64,000 bases of DNA from Sphingopyxis sp. QXT-31 (GCF_001984035.1 NZ_CP019449.1:496001-560000); one strand, 5' to 3'; shown: positions 1 through 9,570, counted from the first letter of the stretch. Numbers and translations are program-made. The notes: generated by a model from the sequence alone, not told the origin.

Positions 1-232
1 CGGCTATGCCCGCCCGGTCGATAGTGCGGCGCCACGATTCCAGTTCTTCGCCGCTGAGGCGGTATCTTGCACAGGCGTCGGCCAGCCCGATCAGTCCGCC
101 ATCGATTGCGGCAAGCAACTCCGCCTTGCGGCGCGCGACCCAATAATCTGCCGTCGGTGATGGCAGATCGTCGATTGTCAACGGTCCGACCGGTCCGGCG
201 ACCGACGTCGGCCTTGTCGTGAATTCGAGCAC
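1..232 (-). CDS. sciP: SciP/DUF1153 family cell-cycle regulator, C-terminus beyond window
   Basis: The minus strand is open from a GTG at 232 to the window edge (77 codons). The translation reads LTIDDLPSP, WVARRKAELLAAIDGGLI and YRLSGEELESWRRTIDRAGIA, which I recognise as the DUF1153 family. Its Caulobacter member SciP binds CtrA or DNA and restrains CtrA-activated genes late in the cell cycle. The fold is helix-turn-helix (Trp-rich repressor type). The GTG start is chosen because GGAG lies about 9 bases upstream and the first residues align with family N-termini. The gene is incomplete only because the window ends. A CtrA-like site lies about 70 bases upstream. Confidence 0.85.
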   Translation of the reverse strand, partial: MLEFTTRPTSVAGPVGPLTIDDLPSPTADYWVARRKAELLAAIDGGLIGLADACARYRLSGEELESWRRTIDRAGIA

Positions 233-300
233 TGCGAACTCTCCAGTCGCTCGGCTGTTGCCTTTGTGTGCCCCCCGCAAACGAGAATGCGGTTTTGAGG

Positions 301-315
301 TTACCAAATAGTTAA
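301..315 (-). promoter_or_regulatory. CtrA-like binding site upstream of sciP
   Basis: The plus strand reads TTAC-CAAATAG-TTAA, one mismatch from the TTAA-N7-TTAA CtrA consensus of alphaproteobacteria. It lies in a short AT-rich stretch of a GC-rich intergenic region, 69 bases before the sciP start. In Caulobacter sciP is CtrA-activated, so the placement makes sense. It could also be an unrelated promoter. Confidence 0.5.
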
Positions 316-477
316 AAGCGGGTTGGCAGCGTCCAGCCGATCGCCTGCACTTGGATGAGGTTTCGAGTCAATTGAACGGCGGAGTCGGAAGAGCAGTGGG
401 CAATTCCTGCCTAGATGGCCGCTATTGCGAGGCGGCGCAAAATGCGGCAGCCTCTATTCGGCAAGAGGGGGAAACAA

Positions 478-930
478 ATGAGAAATGCGAGTATATTGGC
501 GTTGGCGCTCGTGGCAGCACCTGCTCAGGCTCAGACGGTGCCGGATCTGCCGGCGAACCCGGTCAAGGCGATCGACGGCGAGTGGTATGGTGTCGACCAC
601 AAGATCAAGCTGTCGGTCGCAAATGGCGTGGTGACGATTGTGGAGAATGAGACTGCTGATCTCCACCTCAAAAAGATCACTGCGCCCGCGGGAACCGTTA
701 TCGCTCGCATCACCGGCGTGGAATCCACGGGCCCCAAATCGGCGCGGTTCGTCGGCCAATGTCTCGAATTGATCGACACATCGCGTTCGGACACCATAGC
801 CTGTCCTGGGCACGCTTTCGTGCAGTCGGCAGCCTATGGCGGCAAGCCTGGATTGATGATCAATTTCTGGACCGCCGCTTTCCTTCGCAAGGACAATATT
901 CCCGAATATCAATGGCAATATCGGAAGTGA
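478..930 (+). CDS. small secreted protein of unknown function
   Basis: 150 residues. I do not recognise the family. Residues 1-19 form a clear Sec signal peptide (MRNASILALALVAAPAQAQ, AQA cleavage). The mature part is mostly beta-prone (IDGEWYGVDHKIKLSVANG, VARITGVES-like strands) and has two cysteines (QCLEL, IACPG) that could form a disulfide. An in-frame ATG exists at 415, but the ATG at 478 follows a GAGGGGG ribosome site and starts the signal peptide. It is followed on the same strand by the TPR-like and CHAT genes, so it may be the exported third member of that cassette. That link is inference from position only. Confidence 0.75.
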   Translation: MRNASILALALVAAPAQAQTVPDLPANPVKAIDGEWYGVDHKIKLSVANGVVTIVENETADLHLKKITAPAGTVIARITGVESTGPKSARFVGQCLELIDTSRSDTIACPGHAFVQSAAYGGKPGLMINFWTAAFLRKDNIPEYQWQYRK

Positions 931-1137
931 TTGACGAAGGAGCCGGGCCTAATTGCTGCGCCGCAAAACGAAGCCGCTGACGTGGATCCGACCTGATAGT
1001 TGTCCGGTTCTCGACGCAGAACAGGCGCGGACCAGCGTGCTCCGATGAAGGGTTTCCGATTTGTGTTTCGCCGGTCGGGATGCGAGAACCGGGCGCGGGC
1101 AAGCGAGCCAGCGCAGCGCGAAGATGGGGGTTTGGTG

Positions 1138-2259
1138 ATGAAATTGGATGCGCCGCGGCCGCGCGGGCAAGGGGCTAACCCAATCAGGATTAAGGCGAAG
1201 CGCGTTTCGCATTGCCGGGATATCATCGCTGCGTTTCTGCTTGCGGCCGCCGGTCCCTCCGCGGCAATCGGCGCTTCCGTGCCGCCAGCCGGTGACGGCA
1301 GCCAGGCCGACAGGGATGCTGCTGTCGCTCGAATTGCAGCGCAAGCGATCGACGCAGGTCACCCCGCCGAAGCGGCGGGCATTCTCGAAACGCTGGTGGC
1401 TCCGCGCCATCACATGCTCGCGATTTTGCCCGATTGGCATCGCGATCTGGCGCGCGCTTACGCCGCGCTCGGCCTGATCGACGGCGCCGCAGGACAGTAT
1501 CGGCTCGCCTTGGCCGTCGCGCCCGACAACGAAGCGGTCTCTCTTGGCGACGAGCTTGCGGCGATCCTTGCCAAGGAAGGGAGCGCAGACATCGTGCCGG
1601 ACACGCTGGGGCCGAACGGCGCCAAATATTTCGATCTCCATTGGGTGGACCGCGGCAACGGGACGCTCGATTTCGCGGCCGCCTTCATGCTGCCGCAGGA
1701 CGATGCCGACGGCGCGGCGTTTACGACGGCGACCTATCGTGCCGACTGCCTTACGCTCAAGTCGCAGCTGCTCGGGGGCGCCGCCTTCTCGAGTTCAGGC
1801 GCGAAGCTGCGGTCGTTCGGCGAGGGTGAGGCCGCGAAGCCGGCTAACGACCTTGCAGACCATAGTCTGAGAATGATCTGCCGTCGCGATCCGGCGCAGC
1901 AGGTGAAGCATGTGGCCGCAATCGACGGCCGCACGCTGCTCGCGCGCTACCGCGCGCAACGCGCGCAGCGGACCGCTTGGGCGCCATCCGGCAGCGAGAG
2001 CGGCGCCCACGAGGCCGTCTGCCGCGCGCATGTGGAAATGTTCGTCGGCCAGCTCGCCGCCGAGGGACAGGTATCGGGGCCGAGCTGGCAGGTGCGCGAC
2101 TGGTGGAACATCCGGACGGAGGATTTCTCCGAGGAACGCCGCGCCGCGGCCACGTCGGCGGTCACGGCGCTCGCTCGCGCCGATCCGGGCGCCGCACGCG
2201 CTTTCCAGCAGGCCTGCGTGCAAGAAGCGCTGACGGGCGGAGCCGTACCCGGAATGTAG
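1138..2259 (+). CDS. membrane-anchored TPR-like protein, partner of downstream CHAT protease
   Basis: 373 residues. The ATG at 1138 has GATGGGGG just upstream, so the longer open frame from 1000 is not used. A hydrophobic segment at about residues 28-48 (DIIAAFLLAAAGPSAAIGA) is a signal sequence or anchor, preceded by a basic stretch. Residues 55-145 are Ala-rich helical repeats of TPR type (HPAEAAGILETL, LARAYAALGLIDGAAGQYRLALAVAPDN). The remainder has several cysteines and no family I can name. The product probably lies outside the cytoplasmic membrane, as its neighbour does. The gap to the CHAT gene is 172 bases, so shared transcription is plausible but not shown. Confidence 0.75.
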   Translation: MKLDAPRPRGQGANPIRIKAKRVSHCRDIIAAFLLAAAGPSAAIGASVPPAGDGSQADRDAAVARIAAQAIDAGHPAEAAGILETLVAPRHHMLAILPDWHRDLARAYAALGLIDGAAGQYRLALAVAPDNEAVSLGDELAAILAKEGSADIVPDTLGPNGAKYFDLHWVDRGNGTLDFAAAFMLPQDDADGAAFTTATYRADCLTLKSQLLGGAAFSSSGAKLRSFGEGEAAKPANDLADHSLRMICRRDPAQQVKHVAAIDGRTLLARYRAQRAQRTAWAPSGSESGAHEAVCRAHVEMFVGQLAAEGQVSGPSWQVRDWWNIRTEDFSEERRAAATSAVTALARADPGAARAFQQACVQEALTGGAVPGM

Positions 2260-2431
2260 CCGTCCGCCGCTGCCGAGCTTGCACATATCGGTCATACGAG
2301 CACTGCGGGTGTTCGAAAAAGTGCTTTGGCGTCCGACGCGGCGATCGCGAGGCCGGTGAGGTGCAGCGATCTTGCTTGCGTCCTTCGCGCGCCGCGGTAG
2401 GTCGGTCAGGGGTCGCGCTAGGGCAGGGGGC

Positions 2432-5257
2432 GTGCAATTGATCCGGTATAAATCATGGTTGCTCTTCGGGGCGCTTGCCTTGGCCGCGCCCGAGGTTTCC
2501 GCCAAGCTGTCCGTCGACCCCGTTCCGGCGAGTGCCGAGCTGAACGATGCGCTCGCCGCCAAACGCTATGACGAAGCGATGACTTTGGCACGCCGCGAGC
2601 ATGAAGCTTGCGTCGCGGGCAAAGGGTCCGATCCTTGCGTCGGACTGCTCGCCTTGCAAAGCGATGCGCTGACCGCCTGGGCGGTCGATCATGGTGATTT
2701 CGATCGCGACGAAAAGGGCGAAGGTATGGCCCTTCGCACCGCGCGCCTCATCCACGCCCAAGTGAACAGGCTAAAGGGCTTCGATGGGCCGATCTTCGCG
2801 TCGGCGTTCGGCAATCTCGGCGAAATGCTGACGCTCTACGGCCGACCGGTAGAAGGCGAGCAGTATTTGCGGGACGGGCTGCGATACAACATTGTGCGCG
2901 CAATGGAGTTCCGGGGAACCGAGCGGCTCTCCGATGCGGCGCTCCGCACGTCACTCCTGCGGTTGACCCGCAACCTTGCGCTGCAGGGTCGCAATGAGGA
3001 GGCGCGCGGTTATCTCGCGGCCGCCGACAGCCTGCTCTCGACGTTGGGAATGATGGGCTCCCTGGAAGCCAAACGCGCGCTCCCCGATTTTCTGGCGGTT
3101 GCGGCGCTGGTGCCGGGCGAAGCGGCCGGTGGCGCTGCGGATTATGTCGAGGCGGCGGTCGGGTATGAATGGGAACGCGAGCACAACGGCCAGGGATGGG
3201 ACCCCGATGACTGGGCGGCAGTCCGGGGCCGCCTCGCCCGCGACGAGATCGCTTTTCTCGCGCGAAGCGGGGACATGGCAAAGGCGGTCGCGCGCTTCGA
3301 TGCCGAGCCGGACCTGCTCCGCGGCGGGCGAGGCGCGTCGCGTCTCGAATTTCTGACCCGGCTAGGCGCTGCGCTTGTCGCACAGGGGCGCGCAAACGAA
3401 GGCGCCCCGATTCTCGCCGAGGCAATGCCGGTCGTCGATACGACCTGGGACAGGAGCGACGACCGGCGCATCGATGCGCATGCGGCGCGCGGCGCCGCCA
3501 TCCTCGCGCTCGATCCGACGCAGCGCGCCGATGCCGCGGCCGAATATCGGCGGGCTGTCTCAGGCGCGGTGGCGCGGGTCGAGGCGGCCGACACAACCGA
3601 GGGGCTTGTTCGCGCCGTCCGGCGCTACCGTCCCGTCTTTGAGGGACTGCTCGGCGCCCTTCCTCCCGAAGCGGCGAGCTCGCTCACGCGCGGAGAAGCG
3701 TTCGAGGCGGCCCAATGGTCGTCGATCGGCGAGACCGCGGCGACACTCGCCAAGGTTTCGGCACGCACATCGCGCAGCAACGGCCCGGTCGCGGAAAAGG
3801 AGCGGTTCCGCGAGGAGGTGCGCGCGAGCGTTGCGTCGCTCAACCGCGAGATCGCGCAATGGCTATCGGTTCCCGGCAGCCCCGATACCGATCGCGAGTT
3901 GCTCGGAAAATTCTATTTGCGCGACGTTGATGCCGTGATGGACGAGATGTCGACGGAGGAGATCGCCGCGATCGACCCCGCCTATGATCAGCTCGTCAAG
4001 CCTCGGCCGATCGCCGCCGAACGAGTGCAGGCGCTGCTCGACAAGGACGAAGCCGTTCTTTTCTTCCTTTCTGACGAGCGCGGCACGTCGGTCTTCGTTC
4101 TGACGCGCTCGGGATTTACATGGCATCGGTCGGCCCTGACCCGCGATGCCTTGGCGAAGAGCGTTGAGCGGCTGCGTGGTCAGATCAAGCGCGACCTTCG
4201 CGAGCGCTGGGCCGGGAGCGTCGACAATTTCGACGAGCAGCTTGCGCGCAATCTGTATCAGGAGCTCATTGCGCCCATCGAAACGTCCCTCGGCGGCGCA
4301 ACACGTCTGATGACCGTGACGCCAGGTCCGCTGAGCAGCCTGCCGTTGACCTTGCTCGTCATAGCCGGCGCCGACACGCAGAAGCCGCAATTTCTGATCG
4401 ATCGTTACGAGATTTCGACGCTGCCGTCGGTTTCAAGCCTTTACTCGTTGCGTTGCCTGCTTCGGCCTGCGGGTGATCGCCCGGCCGGTTGCGGCCCTGG
4501 ACCCGGACGCAATCGTCCGCCATCGCAGACGATCCTGTTCGCTGCGGGCGATCCGGCGCTCAAGGGTCATCCGGGCGACGACCGCGGTATCGTGGAATAT
4601 TCGGAACTGTTCCAGCGTGGCATAGCGGACCCGGCCCGGATCATGGCGATGCCTTCGCTTCCAGGTACGCGCCGCGAGATCGAGGGCGTGCGATCGATGT
4701 TCGATCCCGGACAGACCATTGCTCTTATGGGCTCCGCGGCGACCGAGGGATCGGTCAAGTCGAATCCCGGTCTGGCCGATGCACGCTATGTCCTTTTTTC
4801 GACGCACGGTCTGCTGGCGAGCGAGACGGGGCTCGATGGCGAGCCGGGTCTCGTCTTCACGCCGCCATTAGCGGGGGCGCAGTCCGACAGGGACGATGGT
4901 CTTCTCACCGCCTCGGAAGCCGCGCAACTGAAGCTCGCAGCGGATATCGTCGTACTGTCGGCGTGCAACACGGCAAGTTCGAACGGCAGCGCCGAAGCGG
5001 ACGGGCTGTCGGGCTTGGCGCAGTCTTTCTTTTATGCTGGCGCGGGTTCGCTTCTGGTGTCGCACTGGCCGCTCGACGATGAGGCCGGGGCCGAAATCGT
5101 CACGCATCTCTTTGCAGGCATCGAAAAGCATCCCGGCGCTCCGGGGGCTGCGTTCCGGCAGGCGATACTGGCGCTTCGCGCAAAAGACGATACCTCGTCT
5201 CCGGCGGTTTGGGCGCCGCTCGTGTTTGTCGGGACCACCGACCGGGGCGTGCGGTAG
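2432..5257 (+). CDS. exported TPR-CHAT domain cysteine protease
   Basis: 941 residues from a GTG at 2432, chosen because GGGCAGGGGG precedes it and the new N-terminus is a signal peptide (LLFGALALAAPEVSA). Residues 30-420 are degenerate TPR-like helices. The C-terminal third is a CHAT domain, a caspase-like fold, with the probable catalytic dyad at His792 (FSTHG) and Cys845 (LSACNTA), followed by the family motif GLSGLAQSFFYAGAGSLLVSHW. CHAT proteases cleave partner proteins; in type III-E CRISPR and in some defence systems they are cytoplasmic. Here the signal peptide places the enzyme in the periplasm or envelope. The substrate is unknown; the adjacent TPR-like and small secreted proteins are the obvious candidates. 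Confidence 0.85.
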   Translation: MQLIRYKSWLLFGALALAAPEVSAKLSVDPVPASAELNDALAAKRYDEAMTLARREHEACVAGKGSDPCVGLLALQSDALTAWAVDHGDFDRDEKGEGMALRTARLIHAQVNRLKGFDGPIFASAFGNLGEMLTLYGRPVEGEQYLRDGLRYNIVRAMEFRGTERLSDAALRTSLLRLTRNLALQGRNEEARGYLAAADSLLSTLGMMGSLEAKRALPDFLAVAALVPGEAAGGAADYVEAAVGYEWEREHNGQGWDPDDWAAVRGRLARDEIAFLARSGDMAKAVARFDAEPDLLRGGRGASRLEFLTRLGAALVAQGRANEGAPILAEAMPVVDTTWDRSDDRRIDAHAARGAAILALDPTQRADAAAEYRRAVSGAVARVEAADTTEGLVRAVRRYRPVFEGLLGALPPEAASSLTRGEAFEAAQWSSIGETAATLAKVSARTSRSNGPVAEKERFREEVRASVASLNREIAQWLSVPGSPDTDRELLGKFYLRDVDAVMDEMSTEEIAAIDPAYDQLVKPRPIAAERVQALLDKDEAVLFFLSDERGTSVFVLTRSGFTWHRSALTRDALAKSVERLRGQIKRDLRERWAGSVDNFDEQLARNLYQELIAPIETSLGGATRLMTVTPGPLSSLPLTLLVIAGADTQKPQFLIDRYEISTLPSVSSLYSLRCLLRPAGDRPAGCGPGPGRNRPPSQTILFAAGDPALKGHPGDDRGIVEYSELFQRGIADPARIMAMPSLPGTRREIEGVRSMFDPGQTIALMGSAATEGSVKSNPGLADARYVLFSTHGLLASETGLDGEPGLVFTPPLAGAQSDRDDGLLTASEAAQLKLAADIVVLSACNTASSNGSAEADGLSGLAQSFFYAGAGSLLVSHWPLDDEAGAEIVTHLFAGIEKHPGAPGAAFRQAILALRAKDDTSSPAVWAPLVFVGTTDRGVR

Positions 5258-5443
5258 CGGGAGTTCGGGTGCTCGCAGTGCGTTATGAGTTCAGGTCGCC
5301 CTCCAAACGTCCGCTGAGAGCAAATTTGGTCTTGAATCCGCCCGTCTGCTACCGGCCAGGTCAAGCGTCGGCGCTGGCTCGCAGCGAACAGGTGGCTGAA
5401 TGGGATGGCAAGCGGATGCAACAGTCGGCTGCTCAAGAGCGAG

Positions 5444-5911
5444 TTAGTCTCGTTCCAGAAAAATAGCCTCCGGTATCTCTTGGGCCGGCCACAGAGCGCC
5501 ATAACTAATCATATTCATCAGAGCGATCTGGTCTTGGTCGAAATGGAACGAGTAATAAGCGTGGACCGTGACTAACGGATTGCACTCATTCTCGGGCGTG
5601 GCGTCAATCCCTCGTGCGCGCGCGATCACCAGATCGCCCACTGGCGTGGCTTCCAGCAGTTGGAACGGTTGCGGAGCGGGCCACCGAAAACTGGCCCGTC
5701 GCATGCTCTCGGTCGAGCGCTCGATTTCTTCGAACGACCCCGCTTGACCGATCTTCTCAAAAAACCTTTCGACGAGTCTCAAACGTTTTTCTTGCGCCTG
5801 CCTATCAAATACAGGGTCTGGGCGAGGCGATGATATCTGACAAGACATTGCCGTTCCCGGCATAAACGTGGCGCACGCCACCGCTGTGATTGCCTTCCGC
5901 CTCCCGATCAT
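5444..5911 (-). CDS. exported or lipid-anchored hypothetical protein
   Basis: About 155 residues, family not recognised. The N-terminus MIGRRKAITAVACATFMPG has twin arginines followed by a hydrophobic core. It ends near TAMSC, which could be a weak lipobox. The body has an Arg/Glu-rich helix (QAQEKRLRLVERFFEKIGQ) and a C-terminal part with aromatic residues (HAYYSFHFDQDQ). It lies convergent to the CHAT gene with a 186-base gap. The 244 bases upstream hold no other gene. Confidence 0.6.
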   Translation of the reverse strand: MIGRRKAITAVACATFMPGTAMSCQISSPRPDPVFDRQAQEKRLRLVERFFEKIGQAGSFEEIERSTESMRRASFRWPAPQPFQLLEATPVGDLVIARARGIDATPENECNPLVTVHAYYSFHFDQDQIALMNMISYGALWPAQEIPEAIFLERD

Positions 5912-6155
5912 CGGTCGCTCCCCAAACATATAGTGGAGGATACATACAAAGCCGGTGTCCGCAATCGGTCGCTTCCGGTCGTGGCTATCCGGCGCGCCGC
6001 GGATGTCCGCCTCTCTCGGTCTCCCGCCAAAACCGGACCGTTCTTAAATGGCCACAAGCGGTTAACGCGCCAAAGAGCGCTTGCTGATTGTCTCGTAGCA
6101 TGTGCGGGCCAAGGCAGCAGGATAGGAGGTCGGACGGCTCGCGCGATCGACCTGC

Positions 6156-6764
6156 TCAGCCAGGATAAGGTGATTCCCTCAATAGTCGGGCAAGATGCGT
6201 GGCATTAGCGGCCACCATTTTGGCGGTCTCGGTTACTTTGCTGGGGCGATGCTGAAGATCCTTGAAATCGACTGAACCCATCGCCTCACCGACCCAGTAG
6301 CAGGCGGCCACGGCGGGAATCGTCCATCCCACATCGTTCAGCGCCTGAAAGATTTGCGACGAAGCATTATGCGCGCCGTCTTCATTGCCGACGATCGCGG
6401 CAACAGCCACTTTCGAAAAGCTTGGCATCCGTCCCTTGTCGTCGGTCTCCGACAGGAAGGCATCCATTCGTTCCATCACAAGCTTGGCGACGCTTGATGC
6501 CTGACCCATCCAGATCGGTGTGCCGAAGATGAGAATATCGGAGGCGAGGATCGCCTCGCGAATTTTCGGCCATTCGTCGCCAGCACCCTCGTTCGAGGTG
6601 ACACCCCATTTGATGCTGTGCGCGGCGATACGGATGGGCTTGCCGACACGGACGCCTTCCGCCTCGAAATGTTCGGTAAGCACCGCGAGCATGGCATCGG
6701 TCGAGCTCTTGCGGCCACGGGCCGACAGCGAGCAATTGATCGCGGTAGCGGTAATCGGGGGCAT
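6156..6764 (-). CDS. flavodoxin-family NAD(P)H-dependent FMN oxidoreductase
   Basis: 202 residues, the usual length of the NADPH-dependent FMN reductase family. The phosphate-binding loop near the N-terminus (NCSLSARGRKSSTDAM) and the central ILIFGTPIWMGQASSVAKLVMERMD segment are the family signature: FMN contact residues plus the T-P-I/E-W-M motif. It probably reduces quinones or other small acceptors with a bound flavin in the cytoplasm. It appears to stand alone between the CHAT cassette and the BON gene, and no neighbour hints at the substrate. Confidence 0.85.
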   Translation of the reverse strand: MPPITATAINCSLSARGRKSSTDAMLAVLTEHFEAEGVRVGKPIRIAAHSIKWGVTSNEGAGDEWPKIREAILASDILIFGTPIWMGQASSVAKLVMERMDAFLSETDDKGRMPSFSKVAVAAIVGNEDGAHNASSQIFQALNDVGWTIPAVAACYWVGEAMGSVDFKDLQHRPSKVTETAKMVAANATHLARLLRESPYPG

Positions 6765-6937
6765 ATCGTCTCCTTTACCCCGCCGGGGTGAAGCGCGCGC
6801 CGGTCGCGGTTGGTTCCGATGTCATACTGGCGGCGTACTCGGAATGACGATGAGCGTCCGCTCTCGACGCGCCTTGGGCGAGTTCCGACAGGGAATTCAT
6901 GTTGAAAATATCGGTGCCGCCGAGCGCGGGCAGTAAG

Positions 6938-6961
6938 AAGGGGCCGCCAAAGCGGCCCCTT
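6938..6961 (-). terminator. intrinsic terminator of the BON gene
   Basis: A perfect 10-base stem AAGGGGCCGC/GCGGCCCCTT with a 4-base CAAA loop lies 18 bases beyond the BON-protein stop codon. The T-tract on the minus strand is weak (CTTCTTA). Confidence 0.75.
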
Positions 6962-6978
6962 CCTGTCGGCTTGCCGGG

Positions 6979-7770
6979 TCAATCGAGCTTGGGACTGACG
7001 ACGCCCGAGCTGTAGCGCAGATTGTTCTGCACATGTTTGACGCCCGTGACGTCGTCGGCGACATCTTCGGCGCGGCGCTTCGACCGGCGATCCTCGACCG
7101 TGCCGGAGAGCGTGACTTCGCCATCTGCGACGCTGACCTCGATCTCGGAGGCGTCGATCCAGACATCCTCGGTAAGACGGTCGTTCACGTCCTCGCGGAT
7201 GCGCTCGTCGGAGCGGATATAGCTTTTGGGACCGCGGCCGCGGTGATCGAGTTCCCGGCGACGGCGCGCGTCGCGATCGCCGAACCAGGAAAGCACTTCG
7301 TCGCCGGCGCGGTCGAGGAAGCCGCGTTCGCCCGGGTCATAATCGGGGCTGCGCGTCCGCGGATATTGGCCGTAAGGCGAATAGCCCTCGACCGGGAGAT
7401 AGCCGAACTCGCTCGGCCAATAGTTACCGCCGCGCGAACGATCCTCGCCTCGGGCTTCGCCGGCAGCATCGTAATAGGCGTCGCGGCGGGGCGTGCGGTC
7501 GTAACGGGGCCAATCGGAGCGCTCAGCGCGGCGGACCGGCCGGCGATAGTCGCCCGCGCGCTCATCCTCCCAATTATCGCGGCGATATTCCTGCTCGCGA
7601 TAGGCGCGGCGCGGGCGGCGCTGCTCGCGCTCGTCTTCCTCGATCGCCACATAAGCGCGCGACGCATCCTCTGCGCGGCCGCGGTTGTAGCGACCCGGCG
7701 ATGCGCCGATGTCGGGGCTGCTGTTGTCGCTATAATCCCAGAGCGGGGTGCGGTCGTCGAACCTGTCCAT
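6979..7770 (-). CDS. BON domain stress protein (SWFGD-type)
   Basis: 263 residues. The start is the ATG at 7770, which has GGAG upstream. The longer frame to 7980 runs into the neighbouring gene and reads like noise. Residues 1-170 are very rich in Arg, Asp, Glu and Tyr (RRPRRAYREQEYRRD) and are probably disordered. A short WFGDRDARRRREL motif precedes a C-terminal BON domain (about 185-255, YIRSDERIREDVNDRL, VSVADGEVTLSGTVEDRRSKRRAEDV), which in other proteins binds phospholipid or other envelope surfaces. There is no signal peptide. A near-consensus EcfG-type promoter lies 73 bases upstream, and a terminator follows the gene. Confidence 0.85.
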   Translation of the reverse strand: MDRFDDRTPLWDYSDNSSPDIGASPGRYNRGRAEDASRAYVAIEEDEREQRRPRRAYREQEYRRDNWEDERAGDYRRPVRRAERSDWPRYDRTPRRDAYYDAAGEARGEDRSRGGNYWPSEFGYLPVEGYSPYGQYPRTRSPDYDPGERGFLDRAGDEVLSWFGDRDARRRRELDHRGRGPKSYIRSDERIREDVNDRLTEDVWIDASEIEVSVADGEVTLSGTVEDRRSKRRAEDVADDVTGVKHVQNNLRYSSGVVSPKLD

Positions 7771-7842
7771 GATCCATCTCCATTTGTTGAGGGTGGCGGG
7801 CAGGTTGCCGGGAAGGGAGGCCCCCCCCCGTCCCGCCGAACC

Positions 7843-7867
7843 GACGCATGGAGTGGGGGCAAGTTCC
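7843..7867 (-). promoter_or_regulatory. EcfG-like promoter of the BON gene (near consensus)
   Basis: Reading on the minus strand: GGAAC-N16-CGTC, one base from the GGAAC-N16-CGTT general-stress consensus. It lies 73 bases before the BON start codon. Confidence 0.5.
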
Positions 7868-7976
7868 CGATCTGGGCGCAATATGTCGCGCTGCGACGTC
7901 AACGCATCGACGAATGTGACCCGATCTCTCCAATGGGCGGCAGGCGTCGCCGGCGCTGCCGAATTCTCATGTAGAC

Positions 7977-8900
7977 TCAAATCTGGAAAGGATCATACCC
8001 AGTGGGCCGCGCGTGCTTTGCGTCCGGCGAACTGGCTGCTGGGGAACCGGATCTCTCCAACGCATCTTTCCAAAGCCTTCCCAGCTCGACGTCGATCCAG
8101 TCGGCTGCAAACGGATCGAGGCCAGAGCCGGGATAAAGGCAAAACTCGCCGAAAAGCGGTTGGCAGTCGATTTCGTAAAAATCGACCCGAACGAAGGCTA
8201 GGTTCCCGGCAAGCGTCTCTGCAGCTTGCAGCATCGCCCCGAGGGAGGAGGGTCTGGAAGGTCGATCGGCGGCAGGCACGAGCTGCCGCCAGTTGCGGTC
8301 ATTCAATATCCAGCGGTGACGGACACCGCGCCCCAAATGTACCTGGACGTGCGTCGCGACACCGCCAAAGACGTAGATCTTGTAGTCGATGGGGAGAGGA
8401 CGTGCGCCGCCGAGCAACGGCTCGGCGAAAACGCCACGCGGCACTTTGCGATATGCCCATTCGTCGAGCCAGCGGCCGTACTCCCGGCGCTGCCACCGGC
8501 GCGCGGCTCGCTGGACCTGCTTCCAGCGTTCGCAATCCGGAAACGTCTCCAGGATTTGATACTGGTTACACCCATGACGCGCCTTGACGATTGATGGGAG
8601 GGCGAACGGAATGAAGCGCGGCAGCATCTGGCCCTGCCAGAGCGTCGGTACGATCCAGTTTGCACCGAGTTGCTCCGAGGCCAAGCGTTTTGCCTCAAGT
8701 TTATCCAGCAGCGTCGTTTGCAACGGTGACCGATCATTCAATTTGCGGAGCTGGACGAGCTCGGTGAAGCGCGTCGGATTGAGCAAGTCGGGCAGGCGTC
8801 GATGACGCAAGGCGTAGAGAAGGGCAATCCGGTGCGCGGCTATCGAGGAGCCGACATTGCCCACTTTCGCCGGGTCTTCCGAGGCGCGCGAGAGTTTCAT
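7977..8900 (-). CDS. TupA-like ATP-grasp amidoligase
   Basis: 307 residues. The family is ATP-grasp_TupA, associated with teichuronopeptide or capsule decoration. It is recognised by the N-terminal DLLNPTRFTELVQLRKLNDRSPLQTTLLDK block, WIVPTLWQG, the central KVPRGVFAEPLLGG and PLPIDYKIYVFGG, and the late FVRVDFYEID and FGEFCLYPGSG metal and ATP-binding blocks. It should join an amino acid to a carboxylated sugar or peptide using ATP. It is an orphan here, with no glycosyltransferase or export gene beside it. Its upstream side is decayed sequence, so it may have arrived or survived alone. Confidence 0.8.
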   Translation of the reverse strand: MKLSRASEDPAKVGNVGSSIAAHRIALLYALRHRRLPDLLNPTRFTELVQLRKLNDRSPLQTTLLDKLEAKRLASEQLGANWIVPTLWQGQMLPRFIPFALPSIVKARHGCNQYQILETFPDCERWKQVQRAARRWQRREYGRWLDEWAYRKVPRGVFAEPLLGGARPLPIDYKIYVFGGVATHVQVHLGRGVRHRWILNDRNWRQLVPAADRPSRPSSLGAMLQAAETLAGNLAFVRVDFYEIDCQPLFGEFCLYPGSGLDPFAADWIDVELGRLWKDALERSGSPAASSPDAKHARPTGYDPFQI

Positions 8901-9570
8901 GCCATGTCGGTCTCACGGCTGAGCGACGTGTGGCCGCTATCGCGGAAGCTCGGCCGATCCAGGTTTATATCGCGGCAAAGCTGCATGCGGATACGAACGA
9001 CCCGGCACAGAAAACGCTCCCGGCAATATCATCGACCAACCTCCGATCACCTAGGCAGCGCTCAGGCGCTCGGGTGCGACCAACCGGTGAGGAACGCGTG
9101 ATCGCGCGCGCCGCTGCGGATCGCGTGCAGCATCGCACGTCTCAACCTAGGATCTTCATGAACGGGCAAAGGAAGATTGCTACCGGTCAGCCTATTCGAG
9201 CGAAGTGGGGGAAGTGGGGAGGGGAAGACCCCGGCGTGACTATACCCAAACAGAAAAAATGCTGACCGTGTATCCGATGATTTGATTGGAGCATCCGCTT
9301 GCCTCAAACATTAGGCGCGTAGCACACTCCGACGGCCAAGCTGAGCGATATGTCGTTGAGTCGGATATGCGCGCCGATATTCGGACAACGTTGGGGAGCG
9401 GCGCGGACGACGATTGAATGCGTACGCCGACGGCAATTCGACTGAGACGTGGGATCGAACAGCCGCGGCGATACGCGAAGCGATGCACATGGCGGCGGCA
9501 GACCGAACGATCACCGTCGAAGCCCGTGCGCCGTTCAAATGCAGTTGGCGAAGAAAGGTTGCAAAGATGA

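Noticed and set aside
7033..7974. 313-codon frame opposite the BON gene
   Set aside because: Ala/Val/Ile-rich but it is the mirror of an Asp/Arg-rich real gene, with no start signal.
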